Below, piece by piece: positions 10,169 to 17,751 of a stretch of 64,000 nucleotides of DNA; the stretch's first letter is position 1, and each line of letters opens with the position of its first letter. The notes beneath the pieces are model-generated. The model had not been told where the DNA came from. It was given only the letters and a program-made list of their open reading frames with translations, and ran no database searches. Source of the DNA: Firmicutes bacterium UBA2058 (lineage in GTDB: Bacteria; Bacillota; Clostridia; Tissierellales; Sedimentibacteraceae); the NCBI GenBank assembly GCA_002332905.1, contig DDAM01000004.1, forward strand, positions 1 through 64,000, in the 5' to 3' direction. The position numbers and the translations under genes were made by a program.

Positions 10169-10205
10169 AATAATTTATAAAATAATTTATAAAATAATTT
10201 ATAAA
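10158..10205. repeat. Four tandem 12-base units at the amidohydrolase 3' end
   Basis: Four exact head-to-tail copies of ATAATTTATAAA (10158-10205). The first copy includes the stop codon, and each copy contains the palindrome TTTATAAA. A 12-base unit keeps the reading frame, so copy-number change would not alter the protein, which ends within unit one. Confidence 0.9.
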
Positions 10206-10222
10206 AATAATTAAATATAATT

Positions 10223-10264
10223 AACGCAGATTTGAAGGATTTACCTTAAAAATCTGCGTTTTTT
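10223..10264. terminator. Terminator between convergent genes
   Basis: The 11-bp stem AACGCAGATTT (10223-10233) pairs with AAATCTGCGTT (10250-10260) and is followed by a T-run on the plus strand. It ends the peptidase-amidohydrolase operon and may serve the convergent cyclase gene. Confidence 0.85.
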
Positions 10265-11111
10265 AGTGTTTGACTTTATTTCTACCAGCTTTTTTTGCTT
10301 CATAAAGTTTAATATCTACTTCTCTTAATATTTTCTCAAATTTAGGAATCATATGAAAACTATCTACTGTATAAACTCCTATACTACAAGTAATTTCTAT
10401 TCTATGCCCGCTATATACAAATAATTTCCGCTCAACAGTTTTTCTGATTCGTTCTGCTATTTCTTTCGCATCAAGATTATCCATACCGGTTAAACACATT
10501 AAAAACTCATCTCCACCATAACGAGCTACCCAATCAGTGCTCTGTTTAGTGATCTTTTGAAGCTCTTCAACAAATTCGCATAAAAGATAATCTCCTGCTT
10601 CATGACCATACAAATCATTGACAATTTTAAAAGAATCTATATCTAAAAAAATTAATGATAAAGGAATTCTGTTTTTAAAACACTTTTCAATAGTAAGTGG
10701 AAGTTTTTGATTAATGTATCTCCTATTATACGCACCAGTAAGCTCATCAGTTATCGCTAACTTATATAAATTGTCATTGGAAGTACAAAGCTGATTTATA
10801 TCTAGTCTTTTTGTGATATTTACAATGCATTCCATTACTAATCTTTTTTTATCAACTAATGTTGGAAGTACAACATATATTAGTAAGCAATGACCTTCTT
10901 TTTTAGATAAATAAATTGCTGAATCCTGGGCTAAACATTGATGATATATATCCTGTCTATCTTCAAATTTAAATTCAGGGATATAATCAACACAAGTATC
11001 TATTTTTTTTTCTTGATAAATACTTTTAAATTCCATATCAATTAATCGGATACAGTCAAACAATTTATTCATATATTCCATATTTATTAGATTATTGGAA
11101 TAATTCTGCAT
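10263..11111 (-). CDS. GGDEF diguanylate cyclase, soluble
   Basis: Predicted c-di-GMP synthase of 282 residues without membrane segments. Residues 1-115 form an unrecognised, probably sensory region with several cysteines (20, 40, 59, 75). Residues 116-282 are a complete GGDEF domain: TDELTGAYNRR, the metal Asp in FLDIDSFK, and RYGGDEF with GGDEF at 199-203. The product-inhibition site should read RxxD five residues before GGDEF. Here it is Gln190-Ser-Thr-Asp193, so the arginine is missing and feedback inhibition is probably lost. GAGGAGG precedes the ATG. An HD-GYP protein at 15154-15759 could degrade the same messenger. Confidence 0.9.
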   Translation of the reverse strand: MQNYSNNLINMEYMNKLFDCIRLIDMEFKSIYQEKKIDTCVDYIPEFKFEDRQDIYHQCLAQDSAIYLSKKEGHCLLIYVVLPTLVDKKRLVMECIVNITKRLDINQLCTSNDNLYKLAITDELTGAYNRRYINQKLPLTIEKCFKNRIPLSLIFLDIDSFKIVNDLYGHEAGDYLLCEFVEELQKITKQSTDWVARYGGDEFLMCLTGMDNLDAKEIAERIRKTVERKLFVYSGHRIEITCSIGVYTVDSFHMIPKFEKILREVDIKLYEAKKAGRNKVKH

Positions 11112-11347
11112 AATGCCTCCTCTAAATGATTAAAAAATAAATCCATTTTTAAACTACTAGCTTATATACTTCTTTTACTTATCGTTTACTGTGTAAAAGC
11201 TAAAGTACTATATATTTACATATTTTTTTAATTTTAATGTATATTATACTATATTAATTATATGCTAATAGTAAACAAAAATCAATATCTATTAGATTAT
11301 TTTTGAAACTAATAGCTTTGTATACAATGATACTAAGAGGTGTTAAT

Positions 11348-11674
11348 ATGAAAAAAGATTTAGATATACAAATTGGTCATCGCATTCGCATGAAGAGAGA
11401 GGAACAAAAAATAAGCCGCGAAAAGCTTGCAGAATGTGTTGATATATCTCCTCAATTTCTAGCACAGATTGAACTTGGAAGAAGAGGTATGTCCTCAGCA
11501 ACACTATATAAAATATGCAATGCCTTAAGTGCTTCCGCTGACTATATAGTACTTGGAAAAGAAGATGAAAACGATTTATCATCATTTAATAAAATGCTCT
11601 CAAATCTCGACCCCAAATATTTGATATATGCAGAAGACTTATTGAAAACTTTTATACTTGCTGTTAGTAAGTAA
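11348..11674 (+). CDS. XRE-family helix-turn-helix regulator
   Basis: A 108-residue DNA-binding protein. Residues about 8-65 form a Cro/CI-type helix-turn-helix (IGHRIRMKREEQKISREKL, then ISPQFLAQIELGRRGMSSAT). The C-terminal 40 residues are a short unassigned helical tail. AAGAGGTG precedes the ATG at 11348; an in-frame TTG at 11303 has no ribosome binding site. It stands alone between the cyclase and the iron locus. The target is unknown. Confidence 0.85.
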   Translation: MKKDLDIQIGHRIRMKREEQKISREKLAECVDISPQFLAQIELGRRGMSSATLYKICNALSASADYIVLGKEDENDLSSFNKMLSNLDPKYLIYAEDLLKTFILAVSK

Positions 11675-11733
11675 TATAATTTAACATAGCCTATAATACA
11701 AAAGCTTATTAATGATATATTTTCGTAAAAACA

Positions 11734-11782
11734 ATAAAGAAAATGGGGATGTGTTTTATATACATCTCCATTTTCTTTATTT
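11734..11782. terminator. Bidirectional terminator between convergent genes
   Basis: A long A/T-flanked stem: the arm containing AAAGAAAATGGGGATGT pairs with ACATCTCCATTTTCTTT, with one G-T pair. It lies between the XRE gene and the feo operon end, with T-runs in both directions. Confidence 0.85.
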
Positions 11783-11785
11783 TAA

Positions 11786-12106
11786 TTAATATTTATGTTT
11801 ACAGGACAAACAGTCTTTTGTACAATTTGTACAGTGAGTAGCTAATATTTCTTTTAACGCGCAAGAACTACTACTATGTGAACGAATTACCTTAACACTA
11901 TTTTTATTTATATTTTTAGTTGCATTTTTAACCATCTTATGTGAAACAGTGTCTGTGAATAATACTAATATATCAGGATTGCCTATCATATTTTTTAAAT
12001 TAGATGACATTTGTGTAAAAATTTTAGCTTTACATTTATGCTCTCTACAAATTTCTTTGTAAACGCAAGCCATTCTATCATGACCACCAATTATTACTAT
12101 ACTCAT
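11786..12106 (-). CDS. DUF2325 protein at the end of the feo operon
   Basis: A 106-residue soluble protein of the DUF2325 family, recognised from the start IVIIGGHDRM and the Rossmann-like alternation of strands and helices. The C-terminus is cysteine-rich (HCTNCTKDCLSCKHKY), which could bind metal. DUF2325 proteins often lie next to feo genes in Firmicutes; their function is not established. The gene begins five bases after the stop of the small Cys-rich membrane protein, so it is the last gene of the feo operon. Confidence 0.75.
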   Translation of the reverse strand: MSIVIIGGHDRMACVYKEICREHKCKAKIFTQMSSNLKNMIGNPDILVLFTDTVSHKMVKNATKNINKNSVKVIRSHSSSSCALKEILATHCTNCTKDCLSCKHKY

Positions 12107-12111
12107 TATAT

Positions 12112-12261
12112 TTATTTATGGCAGTTACTTGAATGTGAACAGCCTGAGCAACCACCACTACAACCACATGCAGATATATTTTTCTTTTTTTGTTTAATCA
12201 TATATACAAGAACACCAGCAAATAACCCTAATACCACTGTTCCTATAATAGCTGTTGCCAT
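12112..12261 (-). CDS. FeoB-associated Cys-rich membrane protein
   Basis: A 49-residue protein reading MATAIIGTVVLGLF at its start. One membrane helix (about 4-22) is followed by a KQKKK basic stop-transfer and the Cys/His tail ACGCSGGCSGCSHSSNCHK. This is the layout of the FeoB-associated Cys-rich protein family, thought to help FeoB-mediated Fe2+ uptake as a FeoC-like partner. It begins three bases after the feoB stop codon, and AAAGGAGTG within the feoB end serves as its ribosome binding site. The role is inferred from family and position. Confidence 0.85.
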   Translation of the reverse strand: MATAIIGTVVLGLFAGVLVYMIKQKKKNISACGCSGGCSGCSHSSNCHK

Positions 12262-12264
12262 AAA

Positions 12265-14403
12265 CTACACTCCTTTCACTTTAATACTATTCTTTTTGGA
12301 ATAATCTCTATTAGGTCTAAATAGCATGTATAATAAGAATGCTAAAACAATTAAAGCTACTACAGTTCCAATACCAAACGCTTCACCTGTAAACAAAATA
12401 CCTAGCTGATATATTATAAGTGAAATTGCATATGCAAACAAAGTTTGATAACCAACTGCAATTAACGTCCATTTTGCATTACCCATTTCTCTTCTGATTG
12501 CACCTATTGCAGCAAAGCATGGTGCACACAATAAGTTAAATATCAAGAATGAGTATGCAGAAATCTGAGTATACATTTGTTGTAACATAGGCCATATTTC
12601 TGAACCATTTTCTGCAACCTCACCGAATCCAAATAATACACCAAATGTTGATACAACATTTTCTTTTGCAACAATACCTGTAACTGTTGCAACTGCTGAT
12701 TGCCAGTTGCCAAATCCTAAAGGTCTAAATATAGGAGCTATTACGTTTCCAATTGAAGCAAGCATTGACTCGGAAGTATCAACCATTTGCATTGACCAGT
12801 TAAACGTACTTAAAAACCAAACTACACCACATGCTAGGAAAATAACAGTACCCGCTTTTTTAACAAAGGATTTTCCTCTGTCCCACATATGGATTAATAC
12901 ACCTTTAACACCAGGAACATGATATGGTGGTAATTCCATTACAAATGGAGCAGGATCACCTGCAAATCCTGTTGTCTTTTTAAGAATAATACCTGAAATT
13001 ATAATTGCTGCTATTCCAACAAAATATGCCGAAGGTGAAACCCATACAGAACCAGGAAACAACGCACCTGCAATAAGTGCTATAATTGGTAATTTCGCTG
13101 AGCATGGTATAAAAGTAGTTGTTATTATAGTCATTTTTCTATCTCTCTCATTTTCTATTGTACGAGATGCCATAATAGCGGGAACTCCACAACCGGTACC
13201 AATCAGCATTGGTATAAATGATTTTCCAGAAAGACCAAACTTTCTAAATATTCTATCCATAATAAATGCTATACGCGCCATGTATCCACAGTCTTCTAAA
13301 ATCGCTAAAAATAGAAACAAAACTAACATCTGTGGCAAAAATCCAAGTACAGCTCCTACACCACCTATTATACCATCTAAAATTAAAGAATTTAGCCATG
13401 GTGCTGTGTTTACAGATTCTAAAAATCCTTCAACCGCAGGCGGGATAATATTACCGAATAATTCATCATTAACCCAGTCTGTCATTAAAGTTCCAACTGT
13501 GGAAACAGATATATAGTATACAATAAACATAACCAATGCAAATATAGGTAATGCTAAAAATCTGTTTGTAACTATTTTATCAATTTTGTCTGATACAGTT
13601 AGTTTAGATTTATTATTCTTTTTCACACACTCTTTAATTATTCCATCTATTAAGCTATATCTTTCAGAGGTTATAATACTTTCACTATCATCATCAAACT
13701 CATTTTCACATCCACATATTATATTTTCCAATTCCTCTCTATCTGAAGATGAAAGATTTAATTTTTCAAGAACCTTATCATCACGTTCAAACAATTTAGT
13801 AACGTACCATCTTTTATTTTGTATTGGTATTTTTGTTTCCAATAAATTAAATATTTCATCCAAGGACTTTTCTACCTTATCTGAAAATAAGCAGTGGGTT
13901 AGCTTTATATTATTTTCTTTCGCTAGCTCTATCGCTTTTTGTGCAACTTGTTTACATCCCTCTCCCTTTAAAGCAGATGTTTCTATAATTTCGCATCCTA
14001 ACTTTTTACCTAATTTATTTATATCAATTTTATCGCCATTTTTTCTTAATATATCAACCATATTAAGGGCAACAACAACAGGTATTCCAACCTCCATTAT
14101 CTGAGTGGTTAAGTACAAATTACGCTCAATATTAGTGCTATCTACTATATTAATAATAACATCAGGTTTTTCTTCTATTAGATAATTTCTTGAAACTACC
14201 TCTTCCAGTGTATATGGTGATAAAGAATATATACCTGGCAAATCTATTATTTCAACGCCCTTATACCCTTTAAGCTTTCCACCTTTTTTTTCTACAGTTA
14301 CTCCCGGCCAATTACCTACATATTGTGAACTTCCTGTTAACTCATTAAACATTGTAGTTTTTCCACAGTTTGGATTTCCCACAAGAGCAATTTTAATTGT
14401 CAT
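12265..14403 (-). CDS. feoB: Ferrous iron transporter FeoB
   Basis: Inner-membrane Fe2+ transporter of 712 residues. The N-terminal G domain has G1 GNPNCGKTT (9-17), G3 DLPGIYSL, G4 NMVD and G5 SALKGEG. A helical spacer (about 170-260) follows. The C-terminal transport domain contains the two Gate regions, with the Cys motifs GTGCGVPA and FIPCSAKLP, and about ten membrane segments. Length is typical of the family. The iron-type operator at 14421-14436 lies just upstream of its GGAGGAG ribosome binding site. Downstream genes encode the small Cys-rich partner and the DUF2325 protein. Confidence 0.97.
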   Translation of the reverse strand: MTIKIALVGNPNCGKTTMFNELTGSSQYVGNWPGVTVEKKGGKLKGYKGVEIIDLPGIYSLSPYTLEEVVSRNYLIEEKPDVIINIVDSTNIERNLYLTTQIMEVGIPVVVALNMVDILRKNGDKIDINKLGKKLGCEIIETSALKGEGCKQVAQKAIELAKENNIKLTHCLFSDKVEKSLDEIFNLLETKIPIQNKRWYVTKLFERDDKVLEKLNLSSSDREELENIICGCENEFDDDSESIITSERYSLIDGIIKECVKKNNKSKLTVSDKIDKIVTNRFLALPIFALVMFIVYYISVSTVGTLMTDWVNDELFGNIIPPAVEGFLESVNTAPWLNSLILDGIIGGVGAVLGFLPQMLVLFLFLAILEDCGYMARIAFIMDRIFRKFGLSGKSFIPMLIGTGCGVPAIMASRTIENERDRKMTIITTTFIPCSAKLPIIALIAGALFPGSVWVSPSAYFVGIAAIIISGIILKKTTGFAGDPAPFVMELPPYHVPGVKGVLIHMWDRGKSFVKKAGTVIFLACGVVWFLSTFNWSMQMVDTSESMLASIGNVIAPIFRPLGFGNWQSAVATVTGIVAKENVVSTFGVLFGFGEVAENGSEIWPMLQQMYTQISAYSFLIFNLLCAPCFAAIGAIRREMGNAKWTLIAVGYQTLFAYAISLIIYQLGILFTGEAFGIGTVVALIVLAFLLYMLFRPNRDYSKKNSIKVKGV

Positions 14404-14420
14404 TTTTTCTCCTCCTATCG

Positions 14421-14436
14421 ATTAGCATATGCTAAC
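14421..14436. promoter_or_regulatory. DtxR-type operator before feoB
   Basis: ATTAGC-ATAT-GCTAAC, with a perfect 14-base palindromic core (14422-14435). It matches the GTTAGC-N4-GCTAAC boxes at the feoA, HD-GYP and dtxR promoters. It lies in the 51-base feoA-feoB gap with no clear promoter of its own. Confidence 0.7.
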
Positions 14437-14454
14437 TTAACATTAGAATAAACC

Positions 14455-14676
14455 TTATTCAACCTCTATCATCTCAGCATCAGCTTTTCTAAGACTAAGT
14501 TCGTAACCACGTACATTTATTTCTATCGGATCACCAAGAGGCGCTACCTTACGAACTAACACTTCAACACCTTTCGTTATTCCCATATCCATGATTCTGC
14601 GCTTAACAGGTCCCTCTCCGTTTAGTTTAATAACTTTAACGGTTTGACCACTTTTAATATCCTTTAAAGTACTCAT
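14455..14676 (-). CDS. feoA: FeoA-like SH3 protein (second copy)
   Basis: A 73-residue FeoA-family protein with an SH3-like beta-barrel: GQTVKVIKLNG, the conserved RRIMDMGI motif, and GDPIEINVRGYELSLRKADA. FeoA binds FeoB and modulates Fe2+ uptake. It is the second of two consecutive feoA genes and lies directly upstream of feoB. AGGT-type ribosome binding is seen before the ATG. The two FeoA copies are clearly different (the other has RFLESLGF at the same position), so this is an old duplication. Confidence 0.9.
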   Translation of the reverse strand: MSTLKDIKSGQTVKVIKLNGEGPVKRRIMDMGITKGVEVLVRKVAPLGDPIEINVRGYELSLRKADAEMIEVE

Positions 14677-14709
14677 TTATATTTTACCTCCAAAATAATT
14701 TGCTATTAA

Positions 14710-14919
14710 CTATACTATTATTCTATTAGCCATACTTTTATCTAAAGCTACTCTAGTATTTTTTATATTTAATATTAAATTTCCACTAAGTTCTGAAACT
14801 ACAGTAATACTTGTTCCAATAGTAAAGCCTAAGCTTTCTAAAAATCTTTTTGTATCATCTCTTCCATTTATTTTTTTTATATATACTTGCTCTCCTGATT
14901 TAGCCATAGTTAAAGGCAT
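14710..14919 (-). CDS. feoA: FeoA-like SH3 protein (first copy)
   Basis: A 69-residue FeoA-family protein, first gene of the feo operon. Motifs are GEQVYIKKINGRDDTKRFLE, SLGFTIGTSITVV and the terminal NTRVALDKSMANRIIV. The start at 14919 is chosen because AAAGGAG lies just upstream; an in-frame ATG at 14943 would fall inside the operator and before the ribosome binding site. Three operator copies and a strong promoter lie upstream, so the operon is predicted to be repressed by an iron-loaded DtxR-type protein. Confidence 0.88.
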   Translation of the reverse strand: MPLTMAKSGEQVYIKKINGRDDTKRFLESLGFTIGTSITVVSELSGNLILNIKNTRVALDKSMANRIIV

Positions 14920-14935
14920 AATAATCACTCCTTTT

Positions 14936-14951
14936 GTTAGCATTAGCTAAC
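14936..14951. promoter_or_regulatory. DtxR-type operator in the feoA leader
   Basis: GTTAGC-ATTA-GCTAAC, perfect 6-base arms, about +36 to +51 from the predicted feoA transcription start and directly upstream of the ribosome binding site. Confidence 0.75.
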
Positions 14952-14968
14952 CTAATTTTCGAACATTA

Positions 14969-14984
14969 GTTAGCTCTCGCTAAC
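14969..14984. promoter_or_regulatory. DtxR-type operator at the feoA transcription start
   Basis: GTTAGC-TCTC-GCTAAC, perfect arms, at about +3 to +18 from the predicted start of the feo transcript. Confidence 0.8.
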
Positions 14985-14993
14985 TTTGAGTAT

Positions 14994-15022
14994 AGTTTAC
15001 CACCGCTAACTTTATTTGTCAA
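14994..15022 (-). promoter_or_regulatory. feo operon promoter with embedded operator
   Basis: On the minus strand TTGACA (15017-15022) and TAAACT (14994-14999) are 17 bases apart. A third, slightly degenerate operator, GTTTAC-CACC-GCTAAC (14995-15010), covers the -10 element and part of the spacer, the classic position for a repressor. Confidence 0.8.
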
Positions 15023-15073
15023 TATTTTTTTGCAATAAAAAAATAAATTTTATTAATCATTATTATAGCGCTA

Positions 15074-15125
15074 TTGACATTTTTAAACATATTATGTAAT
15101 ATACTTACAGTTAGTTAAAGCTAAC
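15074..15125 (+). promoter_or_regulatory. HD-GYP gene promoter with DtxR-type operator
   Basis: TTGACA (15074-15079) and TAATAT (15097-15102) with a 17-base spacer. GTTAGT-TAAA-GCTAAC (15110-15125, one arm mismatch) begins at about +2. The same operator motif as at feoA places this gene under the same repressor. Confidence 0.8.
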
Positions 15126-15153
15126 TATTTATCGCTATTTAAGGAGAATAAAT

Positions 15154-15759
15154 ATGTACAATAATAACTTTAATTTACTAGATTTTTATCACGATTTGAC
15201 AGAAAGTATAATAGCTGCATTGGAAGCTAAAGACGAATACACCGCTAATCATTCCAGAAGAGTTAGTGAAATGAGTGAAAATTTATGCTCCTATTTTGAC
15301 ATATCTGCGTCTGAAATTGAAAAAATACACATTGCAGCTCATGTACATGACATAGGTAAAATTGGTATACCAGATAATATTTTAACAAAAAAAGGACTTC
15401 TAAATGAAGAAGAATGGAAAATTATGAGGCAGCACCCTGAAATCGGCGCTAAAATATTAAACTCTTCTAAATATTTTAAGGACATATCAGATATTGTTTT
15501 ACATCATCATGAGCGTTGGGATGGAAACGGTTATCCAAATAAAATAAGCAAATTATCTATACCTTTTGGCTCCAGAATTATTGCTGTATGCGACTCAATT
15601 GATGCGATGTTAAGTGAGCGTCCTTACAGAAAATTGATGACAATGCAAGAATGTAAAAATGAAATAAAAAATGGAAGTGAGATAATGTATGATCCTTTTA
15701 TTGTTAATGTTATATTAAAAAATTGGAATAAAATTGTTATAAAAAATTATAATTATTAA
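15154..15759 (+). CDS. HD-GYP phosphodiesterase-like protein in the iron regulon
   Basis: A 201-residue stand-alone HD-GYP domain. The full signature is visible: HSRRVSEMSE, the HD pair His65-Asp66 in HVHDIGKIGIP, MRQHPEIGAKIL, and HHHERWDGNGYP (118-128) with the GYP. HD-GYP enzymes hydrolyse c-di-GMP, and some hydrolyse cGAMP, using a two- or three-metal centre usually loaded with iron or manganese. No receiver or sensor domain is attached, so control is probably at transcription. The gene is divergent from feo and has a consensus promoter with a DtxR-type operator at the transcription start. AAGGAG precedes the ATG. Catalytic activity is inferred from intact motifs. Confidence 0.9.
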   Translation: MYNNNFNLLDFYHDLTESIIAALEAKDEYTANHSRRVSEMSENLCSYFDISASEIEKIHIAAHVHDIGKIGIPDNILTKKGLLNEEEWKIMRQHPEIGAKILNSSKYFKDISDIVLHHHERWDGNGYPNKISKLSIPFGSRIIAVCDSIDAMLSERPYRKLMTMQECKNEIKNGSEIMYDPFIVNVILKNWNKIVIKNYNY

Positions 15760-15771
15760 TAATATTGGCTG

Positions 15772-15819
15772 TTGACAAAATAGTAAAAATAGACTACACT
15801 TATGTTAGCGTATGCTAAC
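15772..15819 (+). promoter_or_regulatory. dtxR promoter with autoregulatory operator
   Basis: TTGACA (15772-15777) and TACACT (15795-15800) with a 17-base spacer. GTTAGC-GTAT-GCTAAC (15804-15819), perfect arms, overlaps the predicted transcription start. About 150 bases of leader separate it from the regulator's ATG; I see no riboswitch or small gene in that leader. Confidence 0.8.
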
Positions 15820-15966
15820 TAGCTGATATAAAACATATAACCATATACATGTTATGTTTCCAACAATATATATTTATGAAGTTACATATATTAACAATAT
15901 CTTGTAATTATAATTGTTTTATGATAGCATATTTATATAAATGATGTAAGTTTATTTGGAGGAGTT

Positions 15967-16338
15967 ATGAGAATACAAGAATCCGGAGAAAATTATTTAG
16001 AAACTATTTTGATTTTACAAAACAAAAATGGTTTTGTACGTTCTATTGATGTTGCAACAGAGCTTAACTACTCAAAAGCAAGTGTAAGTAGAGCAATGAG
16101 TATTTTAAAAAAAGCAAATCTAATTTCTATAGAAGAGGGTGGACAAATTCTTTTGACACAGGAAGGAATAGATAAAGCAAACTCAATATACGAAAGACAT
16201 AGACTTATTACTAAATTTTTAATTTCATCTTTGGGAATTAGCAGTGAAACAGCTTCAACAGACGCTTGCAGAATTGAACATATAATTAGTCAAGAAACAT
16301 TTGACAAGATAAAGTCTTATGTAAAAAATATAGAATAG
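15967..16338 (+). CDS. DtxR-family metal-dependent repressor, short form
   Basis: A 123-residue regulator with an N-terminal winged helix (about 5-65) and a dimerisation/metal domain (66-120). It lacks the C-terminal SH3 domain of DtxR. His78 and the motif Cys101-Arg-Ile-Glu104-His105 align with DtxR His79, Cys102, Glu105 and His106. MntR has Glu at the Cys position, so this pattern favours iron over manganese. The ancillary-site residues equivalent to DtxR Glu83 and His98 are not conserved. TTGGAGGAGT precedes the ATG. The operator at its own promoter implies autoregulation. It is the best candidate for the repressor of the feo and HD-GYP genes. Confidence 0.9.
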   Translation: MRIQESGENYLETILILQNKNGFVRSIDVATELNYSKASVSRAMSILKKANLISIEEGGQILLTQEGIDKANSIYERHRLITKFLISSLGISSETASTDACRIEHIISQETFDKIKSYVKNIE

Positions 16339-16352
16339 TAGTCTCATCATTT

Positions 16353-16385
16353 AAAAAACCTCTAACAATTAGCTAGAGGTTTTTT
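16353..16385. terminator. Bidirectional terminator between dtxR and murA
   Basis: The 12-bp stem AAAAAACCTCTA (16353-16364) pairs with TAGAGGTTTTTT (16374-16385). A-runs and T-runs on both sides let it serve both convergent genes. Confidence 0.9.
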
Positions 16386-16396
16386 ACAATATATTA

Positions 16397-17653
16397 TTAG
16401 GATTTAATCCTTTTTATTCTTGCTCCAAGATTCATAAACTTATTTTCAATATTTTCATAGCCTCTATCTATATGATAGATTCCATTTATTTCTGTAACTC
16501 CTTCTGCAACTAATCCAGCAACTATGAGTGCTGCACCGGCTCTTAAATCTGTTGCATTTACATCAGTACCTGTCAAAACACCTGTTCCTTTTATTTTAGC
16601 AATTCTATCGCTTACTTCTATATCAGCACCCATTTTTCTAAGCTCATCTACATACTTAAATCTACTTTCAAATACACTTTCTTCTATCATACTTTCACCA
16701 TGTAATGATGATAATAACACTGCCATAGGTTGTTGCAGATCCGTAGGAAAGCCAGGATAAGGCAATGTTTTTATATTTACTGGCACAAGTTCTTTTTCAT
16801 AAAATACTCTTAGTGAATCGCCATATTCTTCAATTCCCATTCCCATTTCAACAAGTTTTGCAGTAATAGGCTCCAGATGTTTAGGTATAATTCCATCTAT
16901 TATTATATCACCCTTAGTTGCTGCGGCAGCAACCATGTAAGTACCAGCTTCTATTTGATCCGGTATTACACCATATGTGCACCCTTTAAGCTCAGCGACA
17001 CCATTTATTCTTATAACATCTGTTCCCGCTCCCTTTATATCAGCACCCATTGCATTCAAAAAGTTAGCAGTATCAACTATATGTGGCTCTTTAGCTGCAT
17101 TTTCTATTGTAGTTCTTCCCACAGCATAAACAGCAGCTAACATTATATTGATTGTAGCCCCAACGCTTGCAAAATCTAAATATATCCTATTTCCAATTAA
17201 CTTATCAGCAAAAAATGTTATGCTTTTATCTGTAAGTTCAACCGTAGCGCCTAATGCTTCAAAACCTTTAATATGATAATCAAATTTTCTTTCACCTATG
17301 TCGCATCCACCTGGAAGTGGCATAGAAACTCTCTTAAACCTTCCTAAGCCTACACCCCACATATAATAGGAAGCTCTTATATTTTTTGGCAATGCTTTAA
17401 TTATGTTAATTTCTTTTACTTCACTCGCATCTATTTCCATAGAAGTTTCATCAATCATTTCAACTTTAGCACCTATGCTTGTAAGTATTTCTTTATAAAC
17501 CTTTACATCCTCTATCATAGGTATATTTTCAATAATACACTTTTCTTTGCACAAAACTGTAGATGGTATTATAGCGAGAGCAGCATTTTTGAAGCCGCTA
17601 ATATTAACCTTGCCCTTAAGCTTTGTACCACCTTCTATTATAAATTTTGACAT
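16397..17653 (-). CDS. murA: UDP-N-acetylglucosamine 1-carboxyvinyltransferase
   Basis: First committed enzyme of peptidoglycan synthesis, transferring enolpyruvate from PEP to UDP-GlcNAc. 418 residues, typical length. Lys22 in SGFKNAAL and the catalytic Cys117 in LPGGCDIG are present; the Cys makes it a fosfomycin-sensitive type. Further family motifs are YPGFPTDLQQP and TDLRAGAALI. Clostridia often have two MurA paralogues; which one this is cannot be decided here. It follows yycI by 98 bases but has its own promoter overlapping that gene's end. Confidence 0.96.
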   Translation of the reverse strand: MSKFIIEGGTKLKGKVNISGFKNAALAIIPSTVLCKEKCIIENIPMIEDVKVYKEILTSIGAKVEMIDETSMEIDASEVKEINIIKALPKNIRASYYMWGVGLGRFKRVSMPLPGGCDIGERKFDYHIKGFEALGATVELTDKSITFFADKLIGNRIYLDFASVGATINIMLAAVYAVGRTTIENAAKEPHIVDTANFLNAMGADIKGAGTDVIRINGVAELKGCTYGVIPDQIEAGTYMVAAAATKGDIIIDGIIPKHLEPITAKLVEMGMGIEEYGDSLRVFYEKELVPVNIKTLPYPGFPTDLQQPMAVLLSSLHGESMIEESVFESRFKYVDELRKMGADIEVSDRIAKIKGTGVLTGTDVNATDLRAGAALIVAGLVAEGVTEINGIYHIDRGYENIENKFMNLGARIKRIKS

Positions 17654-17719
17654 ATAACTTTCCCCTTGAAATATTCTTTTGAACTATAACGTTTCCAAAT
17701 AAGTATACAGTTATAAGAT

Positions 17720-17748
17720 ACTATACTATTTTTTTTTCAATTTTGCAA
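17720..17748 (-). promoter_or_regulatory. murA promoter
   Basis: TTGCAA (17743-17748) and TATAGT (17720-17725) on the minus strand, 17 bases apart, in the gap after yycI. Confidence 0.6.
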
Positions 17749-17751
17749 CTA

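Noticed and set aside
14919..14943. Upstream ATG for the first feoA
   Set aside because: It precedes the AAAGGAG site and falls inside an operator.
15820..15966. Small gene or riboswitch in the dtxR leader
   Set aside because: No frame with a ribosome binding site and no recognisable conserved fold.
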